Notes: a model not told the origin generated them from the sequence alone. Positions 43,790-53,727 are shown, counted from the stretch's first letter. The stretch is DNA of 64,000 nucleotides from JAGQKC01 sp965223675 (GCA_965223675.1 OZ245013.1:1922001-1986000), one strand, 5' to 3'. Numbers and translations are program-made.

Positions 43790-45388
43790 ATGAGTATGTC
43801 ATCCGATTCTACTGAAATTCCCAGAGGGAATCTTGACGGGCTCAAGACCCATGCTAAAAACGATATCCTTTCTGGATTTTTAGTTTTTCTTATTGCTTTG
43901 CCCCTGTGTCTGGGAATTTCTTTGGCCTCGGGATATCCCGCAGTGGCAGGCATCTTTACTGCAATTATTGGCGGTCTCGTTGCCACCTTCCTTAGCAATT
44001 CAGAACTGACGATTAAGGGACCTGCTGCTGGCTTGATCGTTATTGCAATAGGTTGCGTTCAGGATTTTGGGTTTACGGGCGGGGAGGACCCTGCGAAGGA
44101 TTTCCAGGCTTATCGATTGGCGCTAGGTGTTGGGGTTGTAGCAGGCGTCTACCAAATTGTACTCGGACTTTTTCGCATAGGAATCCTTGTAAAGCTTTTT
44201 CCGAAAGCAGCGATCCACGGTTTGCTCGCTTCCATTGGAGTCATCATCATCGCAAAACAATTTCCTGTATTGATGGGACTGAATCCACAGGGAGCTCCTC
44301 TCGAGTTACTCGCTGGTATCCCTTCCTTTGTCATGAACATGAACCCGAAAGTTGCGTTCATTGGAATGTTGGGTCTTACGATTGTAGTGGTTTATAGCTA
44401 TATACAAAATCCCAAATTGAAGGTCATTCCCGCACCTATGTTGATGTTAATGATAACGGTCCCCATAGCCATATTTTTAGGAATTGGGGAAAAGGGATCG
44501 TATACATTCAATCATCAAATCTACGAACTCGGCGAAAAGTTTTTAGTGAATGTTCCAAGTAACTTGCTGAATGCCATCACCTTTCCGGATTTTTCAGGCA
44601 TCACCACGGAGACTGGAATTAAATATACAGTTCTGTTTGCGATCATTGGAAGTTTGGAAGGCATTCTCAGTGCAAAGGCGATTGATGGGATCGATCCCTG
44701 GGGTCGAAAAACCAATCTGGATCGAGACTTGTTGGCTACCGGTATCGCGAACACCCTGGCAGCTTTCATCGGTGGATTGCCCATGATTTCTGAAATTGTT
44801 CGAAGTAAAGCCAATATTGATAATGGGGCAAGAACCCGGTTTGCCAATTTTTACCACGGGATGTTTCTACTTATATGTGTTGCATTGATTCCAGGGATCA
44901 TTAATCTAATTCCTCTAGCTGCCTTGGCAGCGTTATTGGTCATCACTGGATTTCGCCTGGCTTCTCCCAAGGAGTTTGTGTCTGTGTATCGTGAGGGAAC
45001 AGACCAGTTTATTATTTTTGTCTCTACCATATTAGGTGTACTTGCGACTGATCTCTTAAAAGGGTTAGCCATTGGAATTGGAGTCATGTTGGTCATCCGT
45101 TTTATTCGCGGGGGGTCCATGTTCAGATTGAATGCCAAGATCACTCATGAAAGGGATCAGTCTGTCACGATTCTTTTACGAGGTTCCATCATTTTCAGTT
45201 CATGGATTCCTCTAAGAAAACAACTTGATCGTTTCTTTTTGGAAGGGAAGCGAGTTACCTTGGATATGACAGAAACAAAATTTGTGGACCGTCGGGTCAG
45301 GTCTAAGATTGACGAGCGGATAAGGAAATTCAGAGAAAACGGTCTTGAGTTGTCAGTGCGAGCCAGAATGACATCAATTGATGAGTGA
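43790..45388 (+). CDS. SulP-family anion transporter
   Basis: The 532-residue inner-membrane protein has ~12 hydrophobic segments and the SulP signatures ALPLCLGISLASGYPAVAGI, TIKGPAAGLIVIAIG and AKAIDG. It ends in a short C-terminal part whose TLDMTETKFVDRRVRSKI resembles a reduced STAS domain. The sequence is closest in style to bicarbonate or low-affinity sulfate transporters; the substrate is not certain. The start is at 43790 or the ATG at 43796; the ribosome-binding site is weak. Confidence 0.9.
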   Translation: MSMSSDSTEIPRGNLDGLKTHAKNDILSGFLVFLIALPLCLGISLASGYPAVAGIFTAIIGGLVATFLSNSELTIKGPAAGLIVIAIGCVQDFGFTGGEDPAKDFQAYRLALGVGVVAGVYQIVLGLFRIGILVKLFPKAAIHGLLASIGVIIIAKQFPVLMGLNPQGAPLELLAGIPSFVMNMNPKVAFIGMLGLTIVVVYSYIQNPKLKVIPAPMLMLMITVPIAIFLGIGEKGSYTFNHQIYELGEKFLVNVPSNLLNAITFPDFSGITTETGIKYTVLFAIIGSLEGILSAKAIDGIDPWGRKTNLDRDLLATGIANTLAAFIGGLPMISEIVRSKANIDNGARTRFANFYHGMFLLICVALIPGIINLIPLAALAALLVITGFRLASPKEFVSVYREGTDQFIIFVSTILGVLATDLLKGLAIGIGVMLVIRFIRGGSMFRLNAKITHERDQSVTILLRGSIIFSSWIPLRKQLDRFFLEGKRVTLDMTETKFVDRRVRSKIDERIRKFRENGLELSVRARMTSIDE

Positions 45389-45512
45389 CTCTACTATCGT
45401 AGCCTGTAGGTGTTGTAAAGCCACCCTGATGGGAGGGGAGTGATTTTGGAATTCCAACCACAAAAGACATCATCCCTTGCGCGCATGCGGCCATGTAATT
45501 TTTCGCAACCAG

Positions 45513-46712
45513 TCAGGCTTTATCTTGTGACTTCTCTTTCTGCAATCGATCCAAAAGTTGGTTGAAACTTTGGCTCAAGGTGCCCAATTCATTTCGGGAA
45601 TGAACTGGGAGGCGTTTTTTTGTGTCATTTCCATGCGCCAGTTCATCTGCCAGTTTGCAAACATCCAGGATGGGTTCGCTGATTGAGCGAGTGATGTTTG
45701 CTGCCAACAGGCCGCTGATCAGTGCCGCCGTTACAAACAATGCCACTAACAGAACAATTAAATAATGCGTTCTGCTGGAAATCGTCTCAACATCATTTTC
45801 CAGTAATTGCTCCTGAACCGTAGTCATTTCATTTAAGAGTTCCTTGATTCGAAATGCTAAAGGGGCAGCCTCAGTTTTCACCCAATAATTCGCCCGGTTC
45901 CAATCTTCCCCTGACCGAATGCGGATAATTTCTTTCAGTAAAGGTTCGAACTGATTGAGTTCACCTTGCAGGGATTCGAAATTCTTCAACTGTTCTTTGC
46001 TAAAGTTGTTTTCATGTTCCTTTAATGCTTCCATAGACGCAGCACTTTTTCCCCAGTTTTCCAGAGATTCCTTTTTAAATTCTTGTCTGCCAGATAACAA
46101 AAATTCGTCGGCTCTTTCCAAAGCCAGACTGGTTGTCGTCTCTATATTCGCGAGAATTTCAAGCAGCCGCTTATTTTGGGGAGTAATTTTTCCTTTCATA
46201 TTCTGCTTGATCATTTTAGAAACGGTTGCCACGATGGTTTTTTCCAACGGTTCCGCTTGATCGAATAGAATTTTTTGCGCAGGAGAATTTTTCGGAGTTC
46301 GTGCAATATCTTCGATCTTCTGTTGAGCCTTGTTAAAATCATCGATCTCTTTTTCGATGGTTTGTAACCGGACCTTATTTTCCGGATCTGTCCAGTGGGG
46401 AGCCAGCTGATGCATCTGCTTCAGGGAGGGGTTGATTTGTTCTGCCCAGGCAAGAGCTCGTTCTGTCTGGAATTTGGGATCTCCCAGGAGAATCCACCCA
46501 CGCAGCGAAGCCAGGGAATGGTTGATACCATTTAACATCATAAGACTGGCATGAGCCGTGGGAGTTCGAAGGTCGACAACCCTCTTCGTAATGACCTCCA
46601 TAGTTTTTACTTGCTGAATGGTGAGCAATACCACTACCATTAAAATAAGTGTGATGGTCCCAAAACCCAAACCCACTTTCTTCCCTATCGACATATCCCT
46701 AAAATTAAACAT
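45513..46712 (-). CDS. Chemoreceptor-like sensor ending after HAMP (no output domain)
   Basis: Membrane segment 1 (~residues 11-33), a ~290-residue helical periplasmic sensor of the four-helix/HBM type (TPTAHASLMMLNGINHSLAS, LRGWILLGD), membrane segment 2 (~320-340) and a HAMP domain (ITRSISEPILDVCKLADELA to LDRLQKEKSQ) are seen, then a stop. The methyl-accepting or kinase domain is absent. ATG 46712 has GGGGG six bases upstream; a TTG at 46718 is in frame. It is either a truncated receptor or one that signals by pairing with another protein. Confidence 0.8.
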   Translation of the reverse strand: MFNFRDMSIGKKVGLGFGTITLILMVVVLLTIQQVKTMEVITKRVVDLRTPTAHASLMMLNGINHSLASLRGWILLGDPKFQTERALAWAEQINPSLKQMHQLAPHWTDPENKVRLQTIEKEIDDFNKAQQKIEDIARTPKNSPAQKILFDQAEPLEKTIVATVSKMIKQNMKGKITPQNKRLLEILANIETTTSLALERADEFLLSGRQEFKKESLENWGKSAASMEALKEHENNFSKEQLKNFESLQGELNQFEPLLKEIIRIRSGEDWNRANYWVKTEAAPLAFRIKELLNEMTTVQEQLLENDVETISSRTHYLIVLLVALFVTAALISGLLAANITRSISEPILDVCKLADELAHGNDTKKRLPVHSRNELGTLSQSFNQLLDRLQKEKSQDKA

Positions 46713-46988
46713 CTTCAACCCCCGAAAAATAACCCATCCTGAACACCCTTGAATCTAACGTTTCATCAACTCCTACGCTGTAGCGAGGAGGAGGAATTTA
46801 TCAAATTGTTTAGTTAGTATCATAGGTGACGTCTCCCCCGAAATCCACCTCAGTCGCCTCGACGTGCCCACTAAACGTACTAACGTTTCAGTGTCCCTCA
46901 ATCCACTTGACTGGAGCCTGCGTGATGGGTGCCCCCTTTTTCGGTTTAAACTTCTGGTTTGAGGGCGCTTAACTGGGCTTGGGGCCAT
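46713..46988. other. Intergenic with insertion-element relic
   Basis: The segment at 46905-46940 (GCCTGCGTGATGGGTGCCCC) closely matches 10150-10170 and weakly 34990-35010. It is probably the end of an eroded insertion element. No gene was found. Confidence 0.4.
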
Positions 46989-47957
46989 TTACGTCTTGCT
47001 GCTATTCGGTTTTGTTTCAGGAAAAAGTAGGTCAAAGGGTTTGAGCAGAACGTTCACCATGGGCATTAAGAACAATCCGAATAAAAATCCAACCACTGCA
47101 TCCCCAAAGGCCGTGATGAGCCACACCATGAGACCCGACGCGGCACTACCTGAACCCACGTCGGCAATGGCCTTAATTGTGTCGTAGAGCCAAGACCAAC
47201 CAACTTCGTGTAGCCCGTGGACCACAATACTTCCTCCAACCCACAACATGGCCGCCGTCCCGACAATCGAGATGACTTTTAGGACCGTTGGCATCGAAGT
47301 CACAAGGCTCCGTCCGAAGGCACGCACGACCTCAACTCCGCTAGACTCGCTGAGGCGTAAACCAACATCATCAATTTTAACGAGAAGTGCGACAGCCCCA
47401 TAGACCAGAACCGTAATCATGACGGCGACAACCGCAAGCACGCCTGCCATCACCCAAAGACTGCCATTGCTAATCGACGCTAGCGCAATGGTCATAATTT
47501 CAGAGGACAGAATAAAGTCTGTCTTGATCGCGCCTTTCACGCGCTGCTCTTCGAGATGTGCCGCATCGAGGGTTGCAGCTTGTTGCGGGCCTTTGTCTTT
47601 ATGATGTGTGAAGGCATGCCAGATTTTCTCTGCACCCTCAAAACACAAGTATGCCCCACCTAATATGAGAAGCGGAGCGATCATCCATGGTGCGAACACA
47701 TGTAACATCAGTAGCGCTGGCAAAAGGATGACGAGCTTATTGAAGAGCGAGCCACGGGCGATCCTTGCAACAATTGGGATTTCACGGGCCGCTGGAAGCC
47801 CGGTCACATACTTTGGGGTGACGGCGGCATCGTCTATGACAACACCTGCCGTCTTGCTCCCGGCCTTGGCAGCTTGTGCTGCAATGTCGTCGAGTTGAGT
47901 GGTTGCCAGCTTTGCAATTGCAGCAACGTCATCGAGCAAGGCAAGTAAGCCACTCAT
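46989..47957 (-). CDS. DUF808 (YedI-family) membrane protein
   Basis: The 322-residue protein starts MSGLLALLDDVAAIAKLA, continues KAGSKTAGVVIDDAAVTPKY and RGSLFNKL, and contains several membrane segments; it ends with the PMVNVLLKPFDLLFP block. These are the diagnostic features of DUF808/YedI inner-membrane proteins. The function is unknown. It is full length. Confidence 0.92.
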   Translation of the reverse strand: MSGLLALLDDVAAIAKLATTQLDDIAAQAAKAGSKTAGVVIDDAAVTPKYVTGLPAAREIPIVARIARGSLFNKLVILLPALLMLHVFAPWMIAPLLILGGAYLCFEGAEKIWHAFTHHKDKGPQQAATLDAAHLEEQRVKGAIKTDFILSSEIMTIALASISNGSLWVMAGVLAVVAVMITVLVYGAVALLVKIDDVGLRLSESSGVEVVRAFGRSLVTSMPTVLKVISIVGTAAMLWVGGSIVVHGLHEVGWSWLYDTIKAIADVGSGSAASGLMVWLITAFGDAVVGFLFGLFLMPMVNVLLKPFDLLFPETKPNSSKT

Positions 47958-48084
47958 ATTTCTTCGTTATTCCTCTGGTCTTTGATAAATTTGCAGTACT
48001 GGACCACCGATCAACCCGTAAACATGTCTGCACTTTTCTCTATACAGACTGATCTTAAACTCTCTCTGAAGCGACGAGGAAAAG

Positions 48085-48833
48085 GAAAAGGGGTCGGGAG
48101 TCTTTACTTCTCTCGGGGGCGCCCACGGTCCCGTAATGTTGAGTCCAGACCTAATCGCTTCGCAGTGCGTTTCACCCACTGTTCGCTCCCAAAAGGCCTC
48201 CCTCGCTGCACACTCGTTCGCAATGCCTCTAGCTCCGCTGCCGTCTCGGGTTGATTAACCTGAGCCACCCACTGACGAGGACGATCTACTGGCCAACGAC
48301 TCAGAAACGGCTCGTTGGAGCCTTTTTCTTGCTGTCGACGCCACAGGCTCGACCACTGCCACTCTTCGGCTCGACGGACTAAGTTGGCCCGTAGCGCATT
48401 CCGCTCGACATATCTGACCACCGTGAGAAAATGCTCGTCCGCCTGGATAGGAAAGGACTTGAAGCGCCCTTGATACACCGGCCCTGTCCCCGCCGTCTGC
48501 CGATGCGCATGCCACCGTTGCGTGTGCGTGACCGTGACCCAGCGCAAGACGTCGGACAGTTCTCCATCACCTCGGGGCCAGACCACTAAGTGCCAGTGAT
48601 TGGGCATCAGGCAATATGCCACCAGGCGAGTACGAGTGCGTGTCACCGCTTCTTGCAGTACTTTCTCAAAGGCGGTATAGTCGGCAGGAGTTTTAAATAA
48701 GGGCAAGCGTCCGACTCGTCGATTGAGCACATGATAGGCAAGCCCGCCCGTGGCAAGACGAAGGCGACGTGGCATGTCTGCTTCTACATATATAACTCCG
48801 AGAAAGTCAAGAAATGACTCCCGACCCCTTTTC
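48085..48833 (-). mobile_element. RAYT element with 18-bp inverted repeats
   Basis: GAAAAGGGGTCGGGAGTC at 48085-48102 and its exact reverse complement at 48816-48833 flank the transposase gene; the left repeat begins one base from the stop codon. The core GGGGTC is shared with the dispersed REP-like motif of the window, but the rest differs, so this RAYT probably serves another repeat family. The element lies 35 bp past the selO stop. Confidence 0.8.
48104..48775 (-). CDS. REP-associated tyrosine transposase (RAYT, IS200-like Y1)
   Basis: The 223-residue HUH enzyme has an N-terminal MPRRLRLATGGLAYHVLNR, HUH motif LMPNHWHLVVWP, helix DVLRWVTVTHTQRWH, YQGRFKSFPI, and catalytic Tyr in VVRYVERNALRANLV. 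It then has the RAYT-specific EEWQWSS and C-terminal DNA-binding extension. ATG 48775 is the family start; upstream in-frame codons are not conserved in type. It nicks single-stranded REP hairpins. It is more GC-rich than its neighbours. Confidence 0.93.
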   Translation of the reverse strand: MPRRLRLATGGLAYHVLNRRVGRLPLFKTPADYTAFEKVLQEAVTRTRTRLVAYCLMPNHWHLVVWPRGDGELSDVLRWVTVTHTQRWHAHRQTAGTGPVYQGRFKSFPIQADEHFLTVVRYVERNALRANLVRRAEEWQWSSLWRRQQEKGSNEPFLSRWPVDRPRQWVAQVNQPETAAELEALRTSVQRGRPFGSEQWVKRTAKRLGLDSTLRDRGRPREK

Positions 48834-48867
48834 TTCTTGAAAGACTCTACGACCACTACGGTAAGAA

Positions 48868-50742
48868 TCACAGGCTTTCTCGATGCTCCCGAACCAACCC
48901 AATAATCTTGTCCATCACCTGTTGGGACCGTCGTTTCTCTACTAAATTCATTGTGTTCATGTCTTTTTTCTGATCTGGATCAGGCCGCAGTTTTTGATAG
49001 TGAATAAAATCATGGATCACCTTGTGCATTTCGTCAAACGATAACCTCTTTCGTTCTCTCAGAACTTTTTCTGCCACCCAAAGTATGGAATAACCGGTGA
49101 TTCGATCATACTGGTTAATAAGGGATGACCTCATCCCGAGTTCGAGCAAAACTTTTCTTTCAGATTGTTTGAATGATTTGGCCGTCTGCTGAACTAATGC
49201 CATATACCATTTTTGAAATTCGTGTATTTTTCTGATTTTCACTTCAGTTAACATTCTGTCTCGATTATTGGCATAGCTTGAGGCAATCGTTTCCATAAAT
49301 ACTCCAGGGGTCATGATCGCTTCTTTTGCAAAAAGATGAATAGGAAGTTCTCGTAAAATGTCTCTCATACAATAAATCGCATCCCAGGTTTGGCCGTCTG
49401 GGACCTTGTGCGGGCCATTTTTTGATTTCGCCTTTTCAAAGTAACTAAACACCCCTTTAAATGTTTTTATAAGATCCTGTTGTTCTTTGAACAAGTATTC
49501 TCGATGAGATTCGTTAAATCCGATTTTATAAAGAAGATGACGATACAGGTTGTGTTCAAATTCCTGATCAAATACTTTAAGAATTTTATGGCGATGAAAT
49601 TTTTGAATCGGGTTCTTCTTGCCTCTTACGAGAAAATCACTCATTTGAATGAACGTTTGAACGATATATCTGGCCTTTCGTTTTTGTTCGGGAATAGTCG
49701 TGGACCAACGATCCGTATCGTCAAATCGGTACGCGTGGTGATATAGCCCAAACTGACTCACTGAACCATAGTCAATAATCCCGCCATCCATTAAAACATT
49801 GTCCCCATCCCAATCTAACCAGACAAAGAGATAGTCTGATTCGAACCTAGCCGTGGCTCGAGCAAAACGCCTGGCCATGTATTCTGCGAGATATTCATAG
49901 CGTTTCTTTCGAGAAAACTGTTTGGGCCACTGACCATTCGAAACCTGACGATCAATGAAATAGTCAACAGCTGCACGAAGTCCTTCAAGATCCCCCTGCT
50001 TGAGGTAACGAAAAAGATGTGAAGGTCGCAACAAGTTCGTTCCCGTTCGAACATTAATCGCGTTGCCATGTGGATATTCAATCACCGCTAAGGTTCTTTC
50101 CGTGGCTATTCCATTTCTGTAAAAAATTTCGCTCATCAGAGCCGCAGAAATACCTTGCAACAGATTTGCATACCCGCATCCATAGGATACGGAGGGGTCG
50201 CCGGTCTTGAAAAATTTCTTTTCAATGGCTGTCGCTGGACTCAAACACGTCGCCCCTGTTCCACAGCTTGACACGTCCCACGTTGTACCTCGATAGGAAA
50301 TCTGACCGTTCCATATGCTTCGACCATCTCCAGAGGTGCGCCCGATATTGTCCGGGTGTTGCAATTGGAGATAACGGGTCGCCATGTACGTATTCGGTTT
50401 AATATTCTTTTTGGGAATGGGAGTTTTATTCAGCACATCATATTCATTGATGATTTGAATTCCGAACGTATCAAGAACCGTTTCAGAAAGCTTTTGATTC
50501 ATTTTTTGGGGGTGATCTCCAGAAATCAAACCCATCTCCTTTGCGAGATCGTAGTTGAAATAGATAAGCTTTCCCCCTTTTCGTAGACGAACGGAGTATT
50601 CCACGGCACCTTGTGGGACGGCTTTCTGAAAGTCATGCTTCCCATTGAGCAGACGAAATCTGTCATACCGCCGAGGGTCATGCTTTCCTTGACCCGTGGG
50701 GGCACTTTTCGGTCTTTTCATAGGTTTCATATTCTTAGGCAT
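48868..50742 (-). CDS. selO: SelO-like protein (YdiU/UPF0061-related AMPylase pseudokinase)
   Basis: Family blocks are GRTSGDGRSIWNGQISYRGT, WDVSSCGTGATCLSPATA, GYANLLQGISAALMSEI, HGNAINVRTGTNLLRPSHLF and DWDGDNVLMDGGIIDYGSV (the metal-binding NxxxxxGxxDYG region). SelO proteins have an inverted kinase fold and transfer AMP to proteins in redox stress. The 624 residues include a C-terminal helical extension (~190 residues) not typical of E. coli YdiU. A fragment of that extension is duplicated at 38920. Confidence 0.8.
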   Translation of the reverse strand: MPKNMKPMKRPKSAPTGQGKHDPRRYDRFRLLNGKHDFQKAVPQGAVEYSVRLRKGGKLIYFNYDLAKEMGLISGDHPQKMNQKLSETVLDTFGIQIINEYDVLNKTPIPKKNIKPNTYMATRYLQLQHPDNIGRTSGDGRSIWNGQISYRGTTWDVSSCGTGATCLSPATAIEKKFFKTGDPSVSYGCGYANLLQGISAALMSEIFYRNGIATERTLAVIEYPHGNAINVRTGTNLLRPSHLFRYLKQGDLEGLRAAVDYFIDRQVSNGQWPKQFSRKKRYEYLAEYMARRFARATARFESDYLFVWLDWDGDNVLMDGGIIDYGSVSQFGLYHHAYRFDDTDRWSTTIPEQKRKARYIVQTFIQMSDFLVRGKKNPIQKFHRHKILKVFDQEFEHNLYRHLLYKIGFNESHREYLFKEQQDLIKTFKGVFSYFEKAKSKNGPHKVPDGQTWDAIYCMRDILRELPIHLFAKEAIMTPGVFMETIASSYANNRDRMLTEVKIRKIHEFQKWYMALVQQTAKSFKQSERKVLLELGMRSSLINQYDRITGYSILWVAEKVLRERKRLSFDEMHKVIHDFIHYQKLRPDPDQKKDMNTMNLVEKRRSQQVMDKIIGLVREHRESL

Positions 50743-51014
50743 CGGACATATGAGTACATTAGTTTAGTGAATACGATCTAGGGGCAGCTCTGGGGACGTG
50801 TAATTGGGGTCTGAATTGAATGAAATCTGTGCGACGGGCAACCAATCCCAGGAGACGGTTGGTGAGCAATCTCAGTCGGTAAAACAATCAGCTTTTTGAA
50901 TGTTCTGTCCCTGTGCAGTTTGCGAGTCGGCTAAATCATGGGATATTCTTGAAGACCGAGCAATGATGAAGATAGTCAGTGACAATCTCAAGCATCTTTC
51001 TATTGACTAGTGTC

Positions 51015-51833
51015 ATGCCAAGCGCTTCACAACCCCTCAATCTCTCTATGCAAACGATCTCCGGAGAACTTGAGGCTCATGTGACCGTCCCCACCGGATT
51101 TATCCCAATTACCGAAGTTGTTCCGGTTGTAAGATCATTGAGCGAACAGGCTCAGGGATTAGAAGTCGCCAAAGTAGTTCATTCCGGAAACGACATATCA
51201 TGTAAAAAAGGATGTTCGGCTTGTTGTCAGGGCATCATGATTCCGGTGTCTCCTCCAGAAGCCTTAGCACTTGCGCAAATGATAGATGATTTACCCGGAG
51301 AGCATCGTGAGAGGATTGAACGTCGGTTAACGTCCACTTGGGAGCGACTCACCGAATCCGGGATGCTCGGACCTTTACAAGATTTGGCCGAGTCCCCTCG
51401 ACAGCGCTCGGATGAAGATATCGACCCTATCAATCGAGCTTACTATGCCCTGCGCTTACCCTGTGTGTTCCTTGAAAATGATTCTTGTTCCATTTACGAC
51501 CATCGACCGGCTGCCTGCCGGGAGCACATGGTTACCTCACAGGCAGATTTGTGTCAGAACATGGAAAAGAATCTCGTTCGAGAACTTCCAGTTCCTTTTC
51601 GGGCAGGAACCATCTTAGCCATCCTGTGGAGTGAGATGTTTGGAGGACCAGTTCGACTCATCCCACTCCCTGTGGCTTTTCAGTGGGCTAAAAAGCATCG
51701 TCCGTTTCTTTCCCAAAGGTGGAATGGGCTTGAAATATTCGACAAAGCCCTTGAAGCCATGGCGAAATTTATTAGTCAAGCCCTCTCACGCTCTGCCGAA
51801 CAGAACTCGAAAAACCCAAAACAACAAACCTGA
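51015..51833 (+). CDS. YkgJ-family cysteine-cluster protein
   Basis: The cluster CKKGCSACC followed by LPCVFLENDSCSIYDHRPAACREH matches the YkgJ family. The ATG at 51015 is preferred to the upstream in-frame ATG at 50979 because the first 12 residues are hydrophobic and lack a ribosome-binding site. It has ~272 residues, is probably cytoplasmic and binds Fe or Zn. Confidence 0.8.
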   Translation: MPSASQPLNLSMQTISGELEAHVTVPTGFIPITEVVPVVRSLSEQAQGLEVAKVVHSGNDISCKKGCSACCQGIMIPVSPPEALALAQMIDDLPGEHRERIERRLTSTWERLTESGMLGPLQDLAESPRQRSDEDIDPINRAYYALRLPCVFLENDSCSIYDHRPAACREHMVTSQADLCQNMEKNLVRELPVPFRAGTILAILWSEMFGGPVRLIPLPVAFQWAKKHRPFLSQRWNGLEIFDKALEAMAKFISQALSRSAEQNSKNPKQQT

Positions 51834-51943
51834 CCGAGCAGATGTTGAATGAGCTAGGCGATTATCTTTCAAGGTACAAGGAGTCTATGACCTCAAAACG
51901 AAGTCAAGGGATGGATGTCTCTCCATACCGTCACTGACACGAC

Positions 51944-52324
51944 TCAAGAGGGATCGAAATTTCCGTAAAACCGAATTTGATCGATTTTTCCATTTTTCCA
52001 CCGTTCCACAACCGCTTGATTCACCATGACATGCCCTTTGTCTTTTTGGTCCCATTGCATGACTGCTTCATAGAACACGACGCCGTTTCCACCGCCTTGA
52101 TCATCAATGGCTGTCGCTAAGATTTCGATCCCGTGATAGGCTGACACCTTGGTAAGAAACTCGCGTTCATTCTTTACCATCAACGCTCGACCAACAGTAG
52201 GAGAATTCGTGTTTTCCTGAGCCGTGGCATCTTCGGTATAAAAATCTTCGATGCCTTCGGCAAACTTTCCTTGTTTCAAATAGTCTATCAGCTGTGTATG
52301 GAGCGCTTGTAAACTTTTTGACAT
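51944..52324 (-). CDS. SnoaL/NTF2-like protein
   Basis: The 126-residue cone-shaped alpha+beta-barrel protein shows YLKQGKFAEGIEDFYTEDATAQEN and PTVGRALMVKNEREFL, ending VVERWKNGKIDQIRFYGNF. AAGGAA precedes the ATG. It is paralogous to the protein at 62088-62456 (same order of motifs). It is 58 bp downstream of the cytochrome P460 gene on the same strand, so cotranscription is possible. No reaction can be assigned. Confidence 0.85.
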   Translation of the reverse strand: MSKSLQALHTQLIDYLKQGKFAEGIEDFYTEDATAQENTNSPTVGRALMVKNEREFLTKVSAYHGIEILATAIDDQGGGNGVVFYEAVMQWDQKDKGHVMVNQAVVERWKNGKIDQIRFYGNFDPS

Positions 52325-52382
52325 AGGTCGATTCCTTTCGTGAAATGTGAATTCTGATAATTCTGGTCAAAGTTGTGATTTC

Positions 52383-52982
52383 CTATTTTTTCCGAAGCAC
52401 AGGATACCCCAAGGTATAAATCCATTTGTCCTCCTGTTTGGCACTTCTCGGGGCTAACTCTTTGGCCGGCGTATGACACGGCACACAATCGACCTTGTAA
52501 TCCGTGGATGTCGTGTTGACGCGATCATCCGCGTTAAAAAATGACCAGCCCCACCCATCGCCCCACAATGGCGAGCGTTTGAACCGGCCTTTTGTATCTC
52601 GCACAAGGACAAAGAAACCTTTGATGGTGGTGGCATGGCCCACGGCTGGGCCGGTGGTCATGGACATAGTTTCCGCATGCAGGAGCTCTTTGACCAGGAC
52701 GGCTCCGTCAGGAAACCGGCGCTTCTTCTGGTAGTACTTGATGGTTTCCGGCTGCGTGTAAACCACATGGTACTCGTGAATATGTGCGGCGCCTCCCTCG
52801 ACTTTGGTATGCGTCCAGGTGCCGAGTGTGGGCCATAAGGTGTAGTCTTCTGGGACATTGATGGCACCTGTTTTCGCATCGACGTTGGGAACGAACGGTT
52901 TTTCTTCCTTTGCTAACCCTATATGCGCGACACCTACTGTCAGCAAAACGAATAATGATATGGATATGATCGTTGATTTCAT
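52383..52982 (-). CDS. Cytochrome P460-family protein
   Basis: A signal peptide (cleaved near GLAKE) precedes a P460 domain with GTWTHTKVEGGAAHIHEYHV, KRRFPDGAVLVKELL and the c-type heme motif CVPCH near the C-terminus. Family members oxidise hydroxylamine or bind NO, and a lysine cross-link to the heme distinguishes P460 from cytochrome c'-beta. Candidate lysines exist but the cross-link cannot be read. GAGGAAT precedes the ATG. Such proteins are common in nitrogen-cycle bacteria. Confidence 0.88.
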   Translation of the reverse strand: MKSTIISISLFVLLTVGVAHIGLAKEEKPFVPNVDAKTGAINVPEDYTLWPTLGTWTHTKVEGGAAHIHEYHVVYTQPETIKYYQKKRRFPDGAVLVKELLHAETMSMTTGPAVGHATTIKGFFVLVRDTKGRFKRSPLWGDGWGWSFFNADDRVNTTSTDYKVDCVPCHTPAKELAPRSAKQEDKWIYTLGYPVLRKK

Positions 52983-53053
52983 GCTGAATTCCTCAATCGG
53001 TTGAGATGGTCATTTCACTGTCGAGAATTACCGAGAGTTGATGTGATTTTGAA

Positions 53054-53683
53054 TTATTCGACAGCCTTAGCTGAGACTTTGACATCGTTCAAGATGCGCT
53101 CGACGTCAGCACCTGCGCTCCAGACGATTCGTAAAAACTGAGCCGGATCGATTCCGACCTTTCGTAACAATGCTCGATCGCCTCCGCATCCGTACATGAT
53201 CTCCGGAGACATTTCCCCTCGTAATTTGGCTCGGGCCTTCGCAATGATACGAGGCAGCCAGACAAATCCACCTAATTCTGAATTTTTGGACGGCAGACTT
53301 TCCGGTGTAACCACATTCGTTGATCGTTGCCCACCCTGCGCTTGAAGAAAATACTCGGCACGCACTTCCGTCACTCGGAGAGCCGTCTCAAATGAGGGCT
53401 CACCATATTCACACCAATCCTCTACAAAGTCGTAGACTTCTTGAGGTGTCGTGCCTAGAGAAGCCAAAAAGTCGGTTTGTTCAGATGTCATTAACTTTTC
53501 CGGGTCTCGGTAACCTGCAAGATATTTTTCTAATGCTTGCCCAGAAACCTCTTCGAATCGCAAAGCCCAGACAGGTCGTGGGGTATAATTCACTGCCTCT
53601 TTGAGCTGAACCTTCTTTCTTCTCGAAGCCACAGAATCCTTATGTGTCTTCTCATTAGATTTAAGCAATTGTAGAGTTGCCAT
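53054..53683 (-). CDS. DUF5069-domain protein
   Basis: The C-terminal half has the DUF5069 signature (WLPRIIAKARAKLRGEM, MYGCGGDRALLRKVGIDP, FLRIVWSAG). The N-terminal ~100 residues are a separate helical part with FVEDWCEYGEPSFETAL. AAAGGAG precedes the ATG. It is divergent from the TetR gene, with a probable TetR operator upstream, so it is likely a TetR target. Its function is unknown. Confidence 0.8.
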   Translation of the reverse strand: MATLQLLKSNEKTHKDSVASRRKKVQLKEAVNYTPRPVWALRFEEVSGQALEKYLAGYRDPEKLMTSEQTDFLASLGTTPQEVYDFVEDWCEYGEPSFETALRVTEVRAEYFLQAQGGQRSTNVVTPESLPSKNSELGGFVWLPRIIAKARAKLRGEMSPEIMYGCGGDRALLRKVGIDPAQFLRIVWSAGADVERILNDVKVSAKAVE

Positions 53684-53727
53684 GACTTGACTCCTTTCAT
53701 CAATAAAAAACTTGTATTAATTGTTTA

